Assembly (NCBI GenBank): GCA_963754335.1
Contig: CAVWFQ010000005.1
Location: 1,054,001 to 1,118,000, forward strand
DNA from: JBBSDP01 sp963754335
Lineage (GTDB): Bacteria > Planctomycetota > Phycisphaerae > Tepidisphaerales > Tepidisphaeraceae
Length of the DNA: 64,000 nucleotides
Direction: 5' to 3'
A program made the translations under genes and the position numbers. The notes under the pieces are model-generated. The model did no database searches and was not told the DNA's origin. It saw nothing but the letters and a program-made list of their open reading frames with translations. Of the stretch, positions 27,568 to 36,865 are shown one piece after another. The first letter of the stretch is position 1. Every line of letters begins with the position of its first letter.

Positions 27568-28620
27568 ATGGCCGACGGCATGAACGAAGCGGTTTTGCGC
27601 GTTCTGGACGCCAACGCCAATCGCGCGCGAAGCACTTCGCGTGATGGAGGACTACGCGCGCTTTGTGCTGAACGACGCCGATCTCAGCGCTGCGCTCAAA
27701 ACCGTGCGGCACGAGCTCTCCACGGCGATTCGGCCGTGGACCGGAGATGCCATTCTGTGGCGTGACACGCCCGGCGACGTTGGAACAGCGAACAAAACGC
27801 CCGAGGAGCTCAAACGGCAGGATCTGGCCGACGTGGTCACCGCAGCCGGCAAGCGGCTTGGCGAAGCGTTGCGCTCGATCGAGGAATATCTCAAAATCGC
27901 GGCTCCGCGCGAGTCCGCCCGCGTCGAAGCCGCCCGATATCGCTTTTATGACCTGGAACAGCGGATCGCGCGGACGCTCCGATCCCCCCGCCGATTCGAG
28001 TCGGTCCGGCTGTATGTGCTGATCACCGAAGCGGTTTGCCGCGGACCCTGGCTGGAAGTTGCCGAGCAGGCACTGCTTGGCGGAGCCGATTGCCTGCAGT
28101 TGCGCGAAAAGGAGATGAATTCGGGAGAAATGCTTTTTCGGGCGCGATTGCTCGTGGAACTGTGCCGTAAACACGGCGCCCTTTGCATCATCAACGATCG
28201 ACCTGACATCGCGCTCCTGAGCGGAGCGGACGGCGTCCATGTCGGACAAGGGGACCTGCCCGCCCGCGAGGCGCGAAAGATGGTCGGGCACGAAAAACTC
28301 ATCGGCGTCAGCACCCACAACCTGGAGCAGGCGCGAGCGCACATCGCGACGGGGCCGATTACATCGGCATCGGCCCCTGTTTTGTGAGCGACACCAAACG
28401 CCGGGATTTCGTGGCGGGATTGGATGTCGTCCGGCAGGTTGCGCAGAACGTGATGATTCCCGCCGTCGCGATTGCGGGGATCACCGCCGCGAATGTCGAT
28501 GAGGTAGTGAAGACCGGCATCCGCGCGATTGCCGTGACCGCCGCGGTTTGCGCCGCGGATGATCCGAGAAAAGCCGCGGAGGAATTAAAAGCGTCGTTCA
28601 ATCGTGCCGTTGGGCGACCA
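27568..28620 (+). CDS. thiE: Thiamine-phosphate synthase ThiE with N-terminal extension, two frame breaks
   Basis: ThiE joins the pyrimidine and thiazole phosphates of thiamine. Start MADGMNEAVLRVLDANANRAR; the frame slips near 27628 in a CGCGCG run and resumes EALR-like then VMEDYARFVLNDADLSAALKTVRHEL, the N-terminal helical domain found on ThiE of cyanobacteria and planctomycetes. The TIM-barrel begins about residue 150 (LYVLITEAVC) with LQLREKEMNSGEM (Lys and diphosphate site), CIINDRPDIALLSGADGVHVGQGDLP and, after a second slip in the GGGG run at 28355, IGIGPCFVSDTKRRD. The C-terminus IPAVAIAGITAANVDEVV is standard. There is no stop: the frame runs through two REP hairpins into the RAYT gene. 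Confidence 0.85.
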
Positions 28621-28686
28621 GGAGGACAGACATTCCTGTCTGTCTCAAACGCCCCCAATCCCGGAGGACAGACATTCCTGTCTGTC
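28621..28686 (+). repeat. Two tandem REP hairpins at the thiE-RAYT junction
   Basis: GGAG plus GACAGACAttccTGTCTGTC at 28625-28644 and again at 28667-28686, same orientation, each with GGAG at the foot. They are read as GGQTFLSV twice in the joint frame. Confidence 0.92.
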
Positions 28687-28689
28687 ATC

Positions 28690-29145
28690 GACAAAAACCA
28701 ACTCACCAAAACGCGCCGCAAATTACCCCATTGGGATTTAAATGGCAGCACCTATTTTGTCACTTTTCGGCTTCGAAACGGGTCAATGGACATTTCTGAA
28801 CGAGCGATTGTCCTCAATCACATTCGTTCCGGCGACGGCAAGTTTTACAAACTGATTGCCGTGGTCATTATGCCGGACCATGTTCATGTAGTGATTGTGC
28901 CGAATGAAGGACTGGATTTGTCCCGAGTCATGAAGGGAATGAAAGGCGTTTCGGCAAAATTGCTGAATGAGCGCCGCGGCAGTCAAGGTCTCCTCTGGCA
29001 GGCAGAGAGTTGGGACCGCATCGTGCGCGATCAGGCGGAGCTGGATGAGAAACTCAAATACATGCTGGAAAATCCGGTGAAGCGAGGATTGATTGCCGAC
29101 CCATGGGAATATGACGGGTGGTATTACGGAGGGCAGGAACATTGA
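28690..29145 (+). CDS. REP-associated tyrosine transposase (RAYT, Y1 superfamily)
   Basis: About 150 residues, joined in frame to thiE with no ATG before residue 20 of the domain. LTKTRRKLPHWDLNGSTYFVTFRLRNG is the RAYT N-terminus; VVIMPDHVHVVIVPNEG holds the HUH metal motif (His-Val-His) and KLKYMLENPVKRGLIADPWEY the catalytic Tyr helix (Y in KYMLENPV). Members are single-strand-specific nucleases that recognise REP hairpins with a GTAG/GGAG foot. Here GGAG-footed hairpins lie on both sides. There is no TnpB, in line with RAYTs rather than IS200/IS605. How it is started is unclear: thiE read-through or a non-standard codon inside the REP. Confidence 0.88.
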   Translation, partial: DKNQLTKTRRKLPHWDLNGSTYFVTFRLRNGSMDISERAIVLNHIRSGDGKFYKLIAVVIMPDHVHVVIVPNEGLDLSRVMKGMKGVSAKLLNERRGSQGLLWQAESWDRIVRDQAELDEKLKYMLENPVKRGLIADPWEYDGWYYGGQEH

Positions 29146-29450
29146 TCGGTTTGTCGGGGAGGACAGACATTCCTGTCTGTCAGGCGACCAGGAGGACGGA
29201 CATTCTTGTCTGTCAGGGCGTCCGCGAGTGCGGGCGTATTCGCCCGCCGAGTGGACGCGTTCTTGAGCGGGTCGTGCGATATTGCAGGCCGATTCGGAAG
29301 GCGAGTACACCTTCGCTCATCGTCCTGTGGCAGACAGGAATGTCTGCCCTCCTGAATTGGAAATGGAAATGACAGACAGGAATGTCTGCCCTCCTGAATT
29401 GGAAATGGAAATGACAGACAGGAATGTCTGTCCTCCTGATTGGGAAACGG
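29146..29450 (+). repeat. REP array downstream of the RAYT gene, with a 42 bp tandem repeat
   Basis: Hairpins at 29162-29181 and 29195-29214 (GGAG foot, forward), then the usual GC-rich filler, then three inverted hairpins at 29330-29349, 29371-29390 and 29413-29432. The last three are spaced 41-42 bases and repeat the unit GACAGACAGGAATGTCTGCC + CTCCTGAATTGGAAATGGAA. The array ends just before murJ. Confidence 0.92.
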
Positions 29451-31161
29451 ATGTCCTCTCCATCGAAGCCCGGGCCCGGGAAATCCTTCGTTGCCCATGC
29501 GAAGCTGATTGGCTTGCTCACGCTCGTGAGCCGGATCGCGGGGCTGGCGCGCGAGGTCGTGGCGGGCCACTACCTCGGGACGGGGCTGGTCGCGTCGGCG
29601 TTCACCGTTGCGTTCACGATTCCGAATCTGTTTCGGAAACTCTTTGGGGAAGGGGCGCTCTCGGCGGCGTTTATTCCGCTTTATGCACAAGCGGTTAAAT
29701 CGGACGCGGCGCGCTCGGAGGAAGGTGGGCCGAGCCCACCCTACGCCAATGACTTTGCCGCCGCGAGCGTCAACCTGCTCTGCGCGATGCTGCTGGCGCT
29801 GACGTTCGTCGGCGAAGCAATCCTCTTTGCATGGATGGTCCTTGATGCTGGCATGCGGCCCGATCGGCTGCTGACGCTGCGCCTGACGGCGATCATGCTG
29901 CCGTATGTGCTGCTGATCTGCGGGACGGCATTTCTGGGGGGGATCCTCCAGGTGCATCGGCGGTTTGCGGCGCCCGCGGCCGCGCCGATCCTGCTGAACG
30001 TTTGCCATATCGCGGTGGTTTTCGTCGGCGCGCGCATGCTCCATCTGCGGCACAGCACCGATCCATCTCTGGTTGTCGGTCTGCAAACGCGACTCGCCTA
30101 CTGGCTCGCGTTTTTCGTGCTCGTGGCCGGGCTGCTGCAAATGAGCGTGCTGCTGCCCGGCCTGCGGGCGGTCGGATTCCGCTTTAAGCCGGTGCTGCAT
30201 TTCTGGACGCCGGCCATCCGGAAAATGATGCGCCTGACGCTGCCGGTGGCGATGGGGGCCGGGGTGCTCCAGCTTTCCGTGCTGCTGGACAAGGCGATCT
30301 CCGTCATGCTGATGGCCGGGCCCGGACCGCGCCGGGCAGTGGATCAGTCATTTCACGCTCCTCGGCCACTCCGTCCGCTTTCCAATGGAACTGGGCGCGC
30401 CGGCGCGGCTGAATCTCGCTCAGTTTCTTTACCAGTTTCCGCTCGGCATTTTCGCGATCGCGCTGGCAACGGCGATTTTTCCGGGGCTCAGCGCCAACGC
30501 GCTGGAAAAGGACCAGGCCAAATTCAAAGGCGTTCTGCGCGACGGAATCGAAGCCACGCTCTGGGAGAGCATTCCCGCCAGCGTCGGGCTGATCCTCGTC
30601 CGCGTGCCGGCGGTGCGATTTCTCTTTCAGCATGGGCTGATCGGGGCGCACGATGCGGATCTGATTTCGCAGTCGGTCCTCTATTATTCCGGCGCGATCT
30701 GGGCCTTCAGCCTGCTGCAAATCCTCAATCGCGCGTATTACGCGCTGCACGACACGCGCACGCCGCTGGTCATGTCGGCGCTGAACATCGTTCTGAATCT
30801 GGTGGTCGAAATTCCGCTCCTCTGGTGGCTGGGTGAGCCGGCGATGGCGGTCGGCACGCTGATCAGTTTCGCCATCCAGGCGTTGCTCACGCTCTGGCTG
30901 CTCGACCGTCGCGTCGGCGGGCTGGATCTGCGGCGAATCGCCGGGCCGATCCTGAAAATGTGCATCGCCACCGGATTGATGTGGGCGGCGTGCGTCCTGG
31001 TGCAGCACGCGCCCGGCTATCCGCATGGCGCTTTGCGCACTTCCTGGCTAGCGCAGCTCATGGTGCTGATGGTAGTCGGGGCCGGGGTTTATCTCGGGGC
31101 GTGCGCCGCTTTGGGCGTGGAAACGATGCGGCAGCTTTTTCCGCGTAAAAACCGCGTATAA
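29451..31161 (+). CDS. murJ: Lipid II flippase MurJ, one frame break
   Basis: About 569 residues from ATG 29451 after removing one base; an upstream ATG at 29424 lies in the REP array and is less likely. Begins FVAHAKLIGLLTLVSRIAGLAREVVAGHYLGTG, the MurJ opening with the conserved R.lGl.Re segment, and continues with 13-14 membrane helices. FRKLFGEGALSAAFIPLY is diagnostic. The frame slips near 30320-30345 in a CCC/GGG-rich stretch and resumes HFTLLGHSVRFPMELGAPARLNLAQFLYQFPLGIFAIALATAIFPGLS. MurJ moves lipid II across the inner membrane for peptidoglycan synthesis. It being normally essential argues that the break is a sequence error. Confidence 0.92.
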
Positions 31162-31203
31162 AAATTCGGCCGACTCCTAACCGATCCGGCGTGATCGCTT
31201 CGG

Positions 31204-31209
31204 TATAAT
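31204..31209 (+). promoter_or_regulatory. -10 box (TATAAT) six bases before a start codon
   Basis: TATAAT at 31204-31209, then TTGGGC, then ATG at 31216. The spacing predicts a transcript beginning at or next to the start codon. No ribosome site is seen. Confidence 0.55.
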
Positions 31210-31215
31210 TTGGGC

Positions 31216-31521
31216 ATGAAGAACTTCATTATTCTTGCGTTGCTGGCGGGCCTGGGCGCATCGGCCTATTTCACGCGGCCCAATCAGGCGGAGTTCAACC
31301 AATACATCGCCGATCAATCGACCTCGGACGATCACAATATCTTCAGTAAAGGATGGGATTCCGCCCGCGCGAAGGCTTTTGCCGACTCCTGCACTTTCGC
31401 CGACCATTACCTCTGGGTGAATGTGAGCAAGAATGGAAAGTCGCTCTACACCGGCGCGTTCAACCATTGGTTCGACACCGGCACGATGGCGGATGAGGTC
31501 AAAAAGTTTGAGTCGAAGTGA
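31216..31521 (+). CDS. Small exported protein of unknown function
   Basis: 101 residues, ATG at 31216, probably leaderless. MKNFIILALLAGLGASAYF is a signal peptide or N-terminal anchor. The remainder, rich in aromatic residues (NQYIADQSTSDDHNIFSKGWDSARAKAFADSCTFADHYLWVNVSKNG), has a single Cys and ends FDTGTMADEVKKFESK. Not recognised. Isolated between murJ and a convergent gene. Confidence 0.65.
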   Translation: MKNFIILALLAGLGASAYFTRPNQAEFNQYIADQSTSDDHNIFSKGWDSARAKAFADSCTFADHYLWVNVSKNGKSLYTGAFNHWFDTGTMADEVKKFESK

Positions 31522-31559
31522 GGTCGGCGTACAAAGGGTCTTTCTATTTTCCTTATTGT

Positions 31560-31696
31560 TTTCCGCCTCGCTTGCCAGGCGCGTCGCGTTGGCCGGCATC
31601 GTCAATAAAATTGGAAAACTGCGCTATCCGAGGTTGCGCCACGATTGAATCACAACCGCGTGCCACACCGTCGGACGCGCCTCGCAAGCGAGGCGG
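31560..31696. repeat. Palindromic repeat GCCTCGCTTGC / GCAAGCGAGGC
   Basis: CCGCCTCGCTTGCCAGGCGC near 31562-31581 faces GCGCCTCGCAAGCGAGGCGG near 31677-31696; the latter is itself a nine-base hairpin. It sits between two convergent genes and may end both transcripts. Confidence 0.5.
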
Positions 31697-34620
31697 CTAA
31701 ACGATAAGGACTGAAGAGATGGATTGGTGAGATTTTTCTGTCGCGCGCAACGATCGCATCACATACCAAGGCATCCACAGCGCGCACCGCCCCACCACCG
31801 CCACGACGGTTCCCAGTACAATTCCGACGAGGCCCAGTTTTGTGAATCGCACGAGCGCCCAGCTCACGATCACATTTGTAATGCCCGCGATCAGCGCCGA
31901 GATCGCAAACGGCTTGACGCGTCCGATTCCCATCAGAATGGAACGCCCGACAGCGCTGCTCCCGCCAATTACCGTATTGACCAGCATCAATGGCAAGATC
32001 GCTCGGGTAGCGGGCATGGAACTTCCTAACCAGAACTGAAAAATCCATGGTGAGATCGCCCAGATCAGCGCCGAGGCTCCGGTCAGGAGCGCAAAGCTTG
32101 CGAGCGCTCCGCGAACGTAATATCGCCGGACCGTAGCGATATCATCCGCCGCGTGCGCGAGGGCCGGCGCGGAAGCATCACGCTCGCCAGCCCGGTCACC
32201 AGAAACAGCAATCCGGCGTCGATCTGAACAGCGGGCACATAATTCGCGACTTCCACTGGCGGGAGCAGGCGGTTGATCAGGATGTAATCGGTTGGCGCAT
32301 ACAAATAATCCGCGAGCTGTGCAAAGACGACGAGGAGACCGAAAGCGAGAAGGCTGCGTGCGATCCGCCAGTCCAATCGCGCGGCTTTAGGTTTTCCCCC
32401 GACTATGGCTCGCGCGGCCAACCATCGCGCGATGAATGTTCCCCCTCCGCAGAAACCGTAGGACACCGCTGTGCACATCAACATGCCGGGCTGTCCGAGA
32501 TTTTTTACCGATGAAAGCGCAATGCCGGCGACGAGAACGGCCCAGCTCATTTCACCGATCGCTGAGATTGAATTGTCAAAAGTGATTCGTCCACACGCTT
32601 GCAGCACCGCACCGGGGGTATCTCCGAGCAGCCGGAACACAACGCCAAGTCCCATCCACATAACGACAGAAGCTACAGCATCTTCTGTCCCCGCTGGTAC
32701 CTGAAAGAGTGCCTCGAAAGCTTTTGCATAGACTAAGACGAGCAGGCACCCGACCCCGCACGCCCCGCCTGCAACCGTCATCGCGTTGGAGTAGAGGACT
32801 GCCAAAGGCGACGCTTCCCTGGGGGCCCTGTAGTCCAGCAAGGGTGCGGCCCCACGGGCGGCCGGTACCTGAGAGATCACGTGCGATCGATTGATCCGCG
32901 ACACGGAGTTGACGATGGCCGGAGCGAGTCCCAAGCTGGTGTAATTGAGAATCCCGATCGTCCCCCGGACCAGGGCCAGCAGCGCAAAGGCATTCGCGCC
33001 CATTTTTCTATACACGATTGCCGAGATGATTACCCAACTTGCGATCCGAGACGCCGAAGCGACATACGCGCTTGCGATCTCGCGGGGGATAGAGGTGTTT
33101 GGCGCCGGCTGAGGAACTGCGGTCACGAGTGGAAGTGTATCGAAGGTGCGATCAGGCGGCGATGCAGGGTAATTCGCGACTCTTTTCTGCGCCGTCCTCT
33201 TCCCCGATTTTCTGGCGCACCACCACAGCGAGATCACCGCAACGGCGACCAGCGCCGGAACGATCAAATTCACGCGCGTCTCCGCGGACACGCCGGGATT
33301 GAATTCCGTCAGCACGAACAGCGCGACCCAGGCTCCGAGCAGCCAGCGGTCGGCGGTGGGAGCGGGTGCGTGGCCGCGATGGATCCAGTCGGCGGCGAAC
33401 AACACGGCGGGAATCGCCATCAGCAGCAGATCATAATCCATGTAATACGGCATCATCAGCGGCATGCAGGCCACCGTGGCGGCGATCAGCCGATCGTACC
33501 GTCGAACATTCGACCTTTGACGAAGGGTACGGATACCGGCGACAACCAGAGCGACCGCGATGCCGGCCGCACAGACGCGGGAGAGGAGCGTCACGGACAA
33601 CGCGACGTCGCCGGGCCCGTTTCCCTGAACGAGCAATCGCCAGAAGCCGGTGAAGGTGACCTGCCGGCCCCAGTTGTAGTGCGACTGGCTGCGGAGCCAG
33701 TGAATGATCGGGCGGAGATGGAACAGAAAATCCCCGAGCGTGCCCGGCAGCGCGATCAGGTTAATTGCCAGGAGAACAACTCCGCTGACCGCCATGCCGG
33801 CGATGGCGCACCAGCCGAGGCAAAATACGAGTGCCACGGCCACGATGAGCGCGAGCTGCGGCTTGAAAAAGAGTAACCCAGCGAAAATTCCGGCAAGAAG
33901 GGCCCGGTCAGCTCGCCAGCAGGTGACGATCGAGCAGAGAAGGAACAGGGAAATAAACGTGTTCTGCTGATGAAATAATGCCTGGAGGAAGGGCATCGAC
34001 GTCATAAGGAGCAGCGGAACCAGAGCGAAGTGAATCCTCTTTGTGGCACGGGCGTCCCGCCCGTGTCTCTGTCCCGGGAGCACGGGCGGGACGCCCGTGC
34101 CACCATTCAAATTCATCATTCTGCTCAGCATCCATAACGAGATGCCGAGAAGCGTCAGATTGAAAATCGCAAAGACCGCCAAAGCGGCCCGATAGCCCAG
34201 CGCCGACAAAGGTGCGAAGAGGAGAGCGAAAAACGGCGGATTCAGCCACGGGCCATAGTGGGGCTCGATCTGCAAACGTGCCTCGCCGGCGACGCGATCT
34301 TCGATGGAGAGGACCGTCTCCAGGTCATACATCGATCGGGCATGACCCGTCCGCACCAGCTCACCCGCCGCATAGGAGGGAAGCAGATCGTGGCCCTGGG
34401 AGATCGGATGCTCCGTTCCGCGAATCCACGGCAGGAGATGCGAGCAGATGACGACTGCGATGAGAATTGCGAGTCCGCTGCCCAGAATCGCGAAGCGCCG
34501 GGCGATGCCGTGCCGCTTTGCAGTTGGGTCCGAGTTCGGAAAATCCGTAGCGAGCCGCGACCGTGAGGGAGCGATTTCCTTCCGAATATCGTTCATTTCA
34601 GATGATCGCTTGCGACTCAT
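31697..34620 (-). CDS. GT87 mannosyltransferase-like domain joined to a lipid-linked polysaccharide flippase, one frame break
   Basis: About 974 residues after restoring one base near 32180. Residues 40-480 are a multi-helix GT87 (DUF2029) domain: DLLPSYAAGELVRTGHARSMYDLE, WLNPPFFALLFAPLS, FFKPQLALI and MMPYYMDYDLLL. Residues 520-974 are a MOP-type flippase: ASAYVASASRIASWVIISAIVYRKMGANAFALLALVRGTIGILN, YAPTDYILINRLLPP, and, after the break, GRVKPFAISALIAGITNVIVSWALV. The join is in one unbroken frame, but GTGACCGCAG at about 33125 could be a separate start for the flippase and an indel could have removed a stop. Such enzymes use polyprenyl-phosphate mannose in cell-surface glycan assembly. 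A palindromic repeat (34043-34103) lies in frame inside the GT87 domain. Confidence 0.72.
34043..34103. repeat. GTGGCACGGGCG palindrome pair inside the GT87 coding region
   Basis: GTGGCACGGGCGTCCCGCCC and, inverted, GGGCGGGACGCCCGTGCCAC flank TGTCTCTGTCCCGGGAGC. In the minus frame it reads GGTGVPPVLPGQRHGRDARATK, a loop of about 21 residues between two membrane helices. Confidence 0.85.
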
Positions 34621-34633
34621 GGGCGTTCATCAC

Positions 34634-36157
34634 TTACGCGGCAACTGCGATCCGGCGGTATTCCGAGGTCTCCGCCTCTTCGACGATTTCCGCCGGGTTC
34701 ATCGCTCGGGCCACAAGCAGCCCTGCAACAGCCGCAAGCAGAATGACGGTGAAATTCACCCGTGTGTGAAGCGCAACGTCGGGATTGACCATGAGCCACG
34801 CGTACCAGGCCGGCCAGATTCGCGCTATCCAGCGGTCGCGGCTCGCGCCAGGCTCGGCTTTGCCGGATGAAGCGCTTTGCCGATGCAACCGTTCCCGCGC
34901 GAAAAGGACCGCCGCCACGGCGAGCAGAAGCTGGTCGTAATCGAAATAGAACGGCATGATCAGCGGCGTGCAGACAATCGTGGCGGCGATGATTCGATCG
35001 AAACGTGTTCCATCCGATGGGAGTGTGCTCGCGGCCCGGCGCGTTTGAATCGCGGCCCAGAGCAAACCAAGGCCGATCGCCCCGGCGGAGAGCGCGGAAA
35101 GAATCTGAACGGCGAGGATTGGATTCCCCGCCGCCCGGCCCTGGAGGAGCAGCCGCCAGAATGCTTTGAACGTGACGTGCCGGTCCCAGAGGTAGGGAAC
35201 CTGGTCGATCACAAAATGCAGATTCGCCGGCATCTGGTGCAGCCAGAGCGGCAGCGTGCCGGGCAGCGTCAGCAGCGTGACGAGCAGGAGCGCGGTTGCC
35301 GTGACCGCCATTCCCGTCAGGGGCTTCCAGCCCAGCGTGACGATCAGGACGGCGATGAGAATCGCGCCCAATTGCGGTTTGTACAGCAGCAATCCCGCGA
35401 TCAACCCCGCGAGAAAGCCTTTCTCAGCACGCCATGCGATCACGACGAGCGTCAGCAGGAGCAATGACGTGCAGGTATTTTGCGCGTGACTGAGTGCGTG
35501 GATGAACGGCGTGGAGAGGATGACGAGAACAGGAATCAGTCCCCAGACTCGAAAATTACAGGGAACACTCGCACCCCATTTTAGCGGCCGCCCGAAGGGC
35601 TGCGTTTCCGCCTTACGAGCGACGAGGATCCGACACAGCAAAGCAACAGCAATCACCGCGCAGGCGACATTGAACCAGAGCCAGGTATGGAGCGCCGCCG
35701 GGAAGCTCATTCCCGAAATCGGGACAAACAGCCACGCATAGAAAGGGGGATTCCAATACGGCCCAATCGCGGTCCCCAGGTCAACGCCGTTTTTCCTGGC
35801 CAGGTCGTACTGAAAATGTTGAACGGACTTCAGATCATAGAGTTCTGTGCTGCGCCCCTCGCGGACGAAGGTTCCGCCGGTGTAGAAGGCGATGAAATCG
35901 AAGCCAACTGAATTGGTTTCGCCGGGTTTGGAGGCGACACAATAGCCGGTCGCGATGCTGGCAATGAAAAGCGCCACGCAAGCCGCCCCGATCCAGAGCC
36001 GCTGGGTGGCGGAGCCATGACGAAGCAGGAAGATGGGTCCCGAGCGCGTAGAGATGCTGAATTTATCGGTTGCGCGGCGGGGGGTGCTTGTGGGATGCGT
36101 GACAGAATCGGCGGGCAGGGTGCTTGCGGTGCAGTCGGCGATCTGTCGCGTCGTCAA
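34634..36157 (-). CDS. GT87 (DUF2029) mannosyltransferase-like membrane protein
   Basis: About 507 residues if started at the TTG at 36157; an open frame continues to 36514, but that part is translated repeat (36172-36286) and overlaps another well-supported small gene. About twelve membrane helices. It parallels the neighbouring GT87 domain: FDFIAFYTGGTFVREGRSTELYDLKSVQHFQ, YWNPPFYAWLFVPIS, LLYKPQLGAILIAV, WDRHVTFKAFWRLLLQG, LIMPFYFDYDQLLLAVAAVLFAR. The early Asp in the F(D)FIAFY loop matches the catalytic Asp position of polyprenol-sugar glycosyltransferases. A tandem duplicate of the next gene, 13 bases apart, so one operon. The start is uncertain. Confidence 0.72.
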   Translation of the reverse strand: MTTRQIADCTASTLPADSVTHPTSTPRRATDKFSISTRSGPIFLLRHGSATQRLWIGAACVALFIASIATGYCVASKPGETNSVGFDFIAFYTGGTFVREGRSTELYDLKSVQHFQYDLARKNGVDLGTAIGPYWNPPFYAWLFVPISGMSFPAALHTWLWFNVACAVIAVALLCRILVARKAETQPFGRPLKWGASVPCNFRVWGLIPVLVILSTPFIHALSHAQNTCTSLLLLTLVVIAWRAEKGFLAGLIAGLLLYKPQLGAILIAVLIVTLGWKPLTGMAVTATALLLVTLLTLPGTLPLWLHQMPANLHFVIDQVPYLWDRHVTFKAFWRLLLQGRAAGNPILAVQILSALSAGAIGLGLLWAAIQTRRAASTLPSDGTRFDRIIAATIVCTPLIMPFYFDYDQLLLAVAAVLFARERLHRQSASSGKAEPGASRDRWIARIWPAWYAWLMVNPDVALHTRVNFTVILLAAVAGLLVARAMNPAEIVEEAETSEYRRIAVAA

Positions 36158-36171
36158 TGCGCTGGAAATGC

Positions 36172-36286
36172 TTTCTCCCTCTCCCAGTACTCTGGGAGGG
36201 GGCTGGGGTGAGGGTCTTTCTGTATCGCGGGTGGAAAGACCCTCACCCCGCGCCCTCTCCCGGAGTACCGGGCGAGGGGGAGATTT
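36172..36286. repeat. CCCTCTCCCxGTAxTCxGGGAGAGGG composite repeat
   Basis: CTCCCTCTCCCAGTACTCTG and, inverted, CCGGAGTACCGGGCGAGGGG bound a unit with inner GGTCTTTC/GAAAGACC arms. A second copy is at 42550-42670. Confidence 0.8.
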
Positions 36287-36339
36287 TTGAAGCGCCGAAC
36301 GTGTCAAGCACCCGTGCAGCAACGTTGCGAACGGGAGTC

Positions 36340-36534
36340 TTATTGGTCTTTCGGGGTCCCTTTCCCGTCGAAGGGAAAACGAAATGCCCAGAAGCGCCGT
36401 CCCGCGATGGCGGGCGGTGATGCTGGAGGATTTCCTGTTTCGCCTCGCTTTATGAAAAACAGGAGACCGATCAGCGCGATGAGGGTCCACTCGCCGAATC
36501 CGGGGCAGCTCCATGCCAGGATGTGAACGTCCAT
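36340..36534 (-). CDS. Small single-helix membrane protein
   Basis: 64 residues. The ATG at 36534 has GGAGGTTTCC directly upstream, one of the best ribosome sites in the window. MDVHILAWSCPGFGEWTLIALIGLLFFIKR is a short N-terminus plus one helix, reminiscent of TatA/small anchor proteins but lacking the TatA hinge (no G..LP), followed by a Pro/Arg-rich tail. Read before the GT87 gene on the same strand. Function unknown. Confidence 0.55.
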   Translation of the reverse strand: MDVHILAWSCPGFGEWTLIALIGLLFFIKRGETGNPPASPPAIAGRRFWAFRFPFDGKGTPKDQ

Positions 36535-36865
36535 GGAAACCTCCGCTGTCATGCGATGATACGGACTCTGTCGTTCAGAGTTGAGCGAAATTCATAGGGT
36601 GGGCTCGGTAGACCGTATCGACCAAAAGCGGTGGGCCAAGCCCCCTCTACATTTTGTGCAACTCTTGACACGACCGGCGCATTGTATTTCCCTATCAACA
36701 CCCCTTCCGCTACAAGGTAGGGGCCAAGAGACATACAGGCGGGATGAAGATCGGCGCGAAGCGGAACGCGTCGGACGGTGAAAGCGTCACTTTTTCACGG
36801 ATGTCATCGGCCGCGGAGCGTGCCCAGCAACAAGAATCGCGCGATCGGCGCGGAGGACTTGAGAC
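36535..36865. other. Intergenic region between divergent genes
   Basis: Contains a GTGGGCTCGG/CCAAGCCC-type palindrome (36595-36655) of the GTAGGGTGGGCTCGGC family and a TTGACA at about 36666-36671 without a well-spaced -10. No gene is supported. Promoters for the ABC operon to the right and the small gene to the left should lie here. Confidence 0.45.

Noticed and set aside
28690..29145. RAYT gene taken as an IS200/IS605 transposase
   Set aside because: No TnpB gene and no element ends; the flanking GGAG-footed REPs and the domain start (RRKLPHW) fit a RAYT.
29330..29432. Regular 42-base repeats as a possible CRISPR array
   Set aside because: Spacers are identical, the repeat is a REP hairpin, only three units exist and no cas gene is near.
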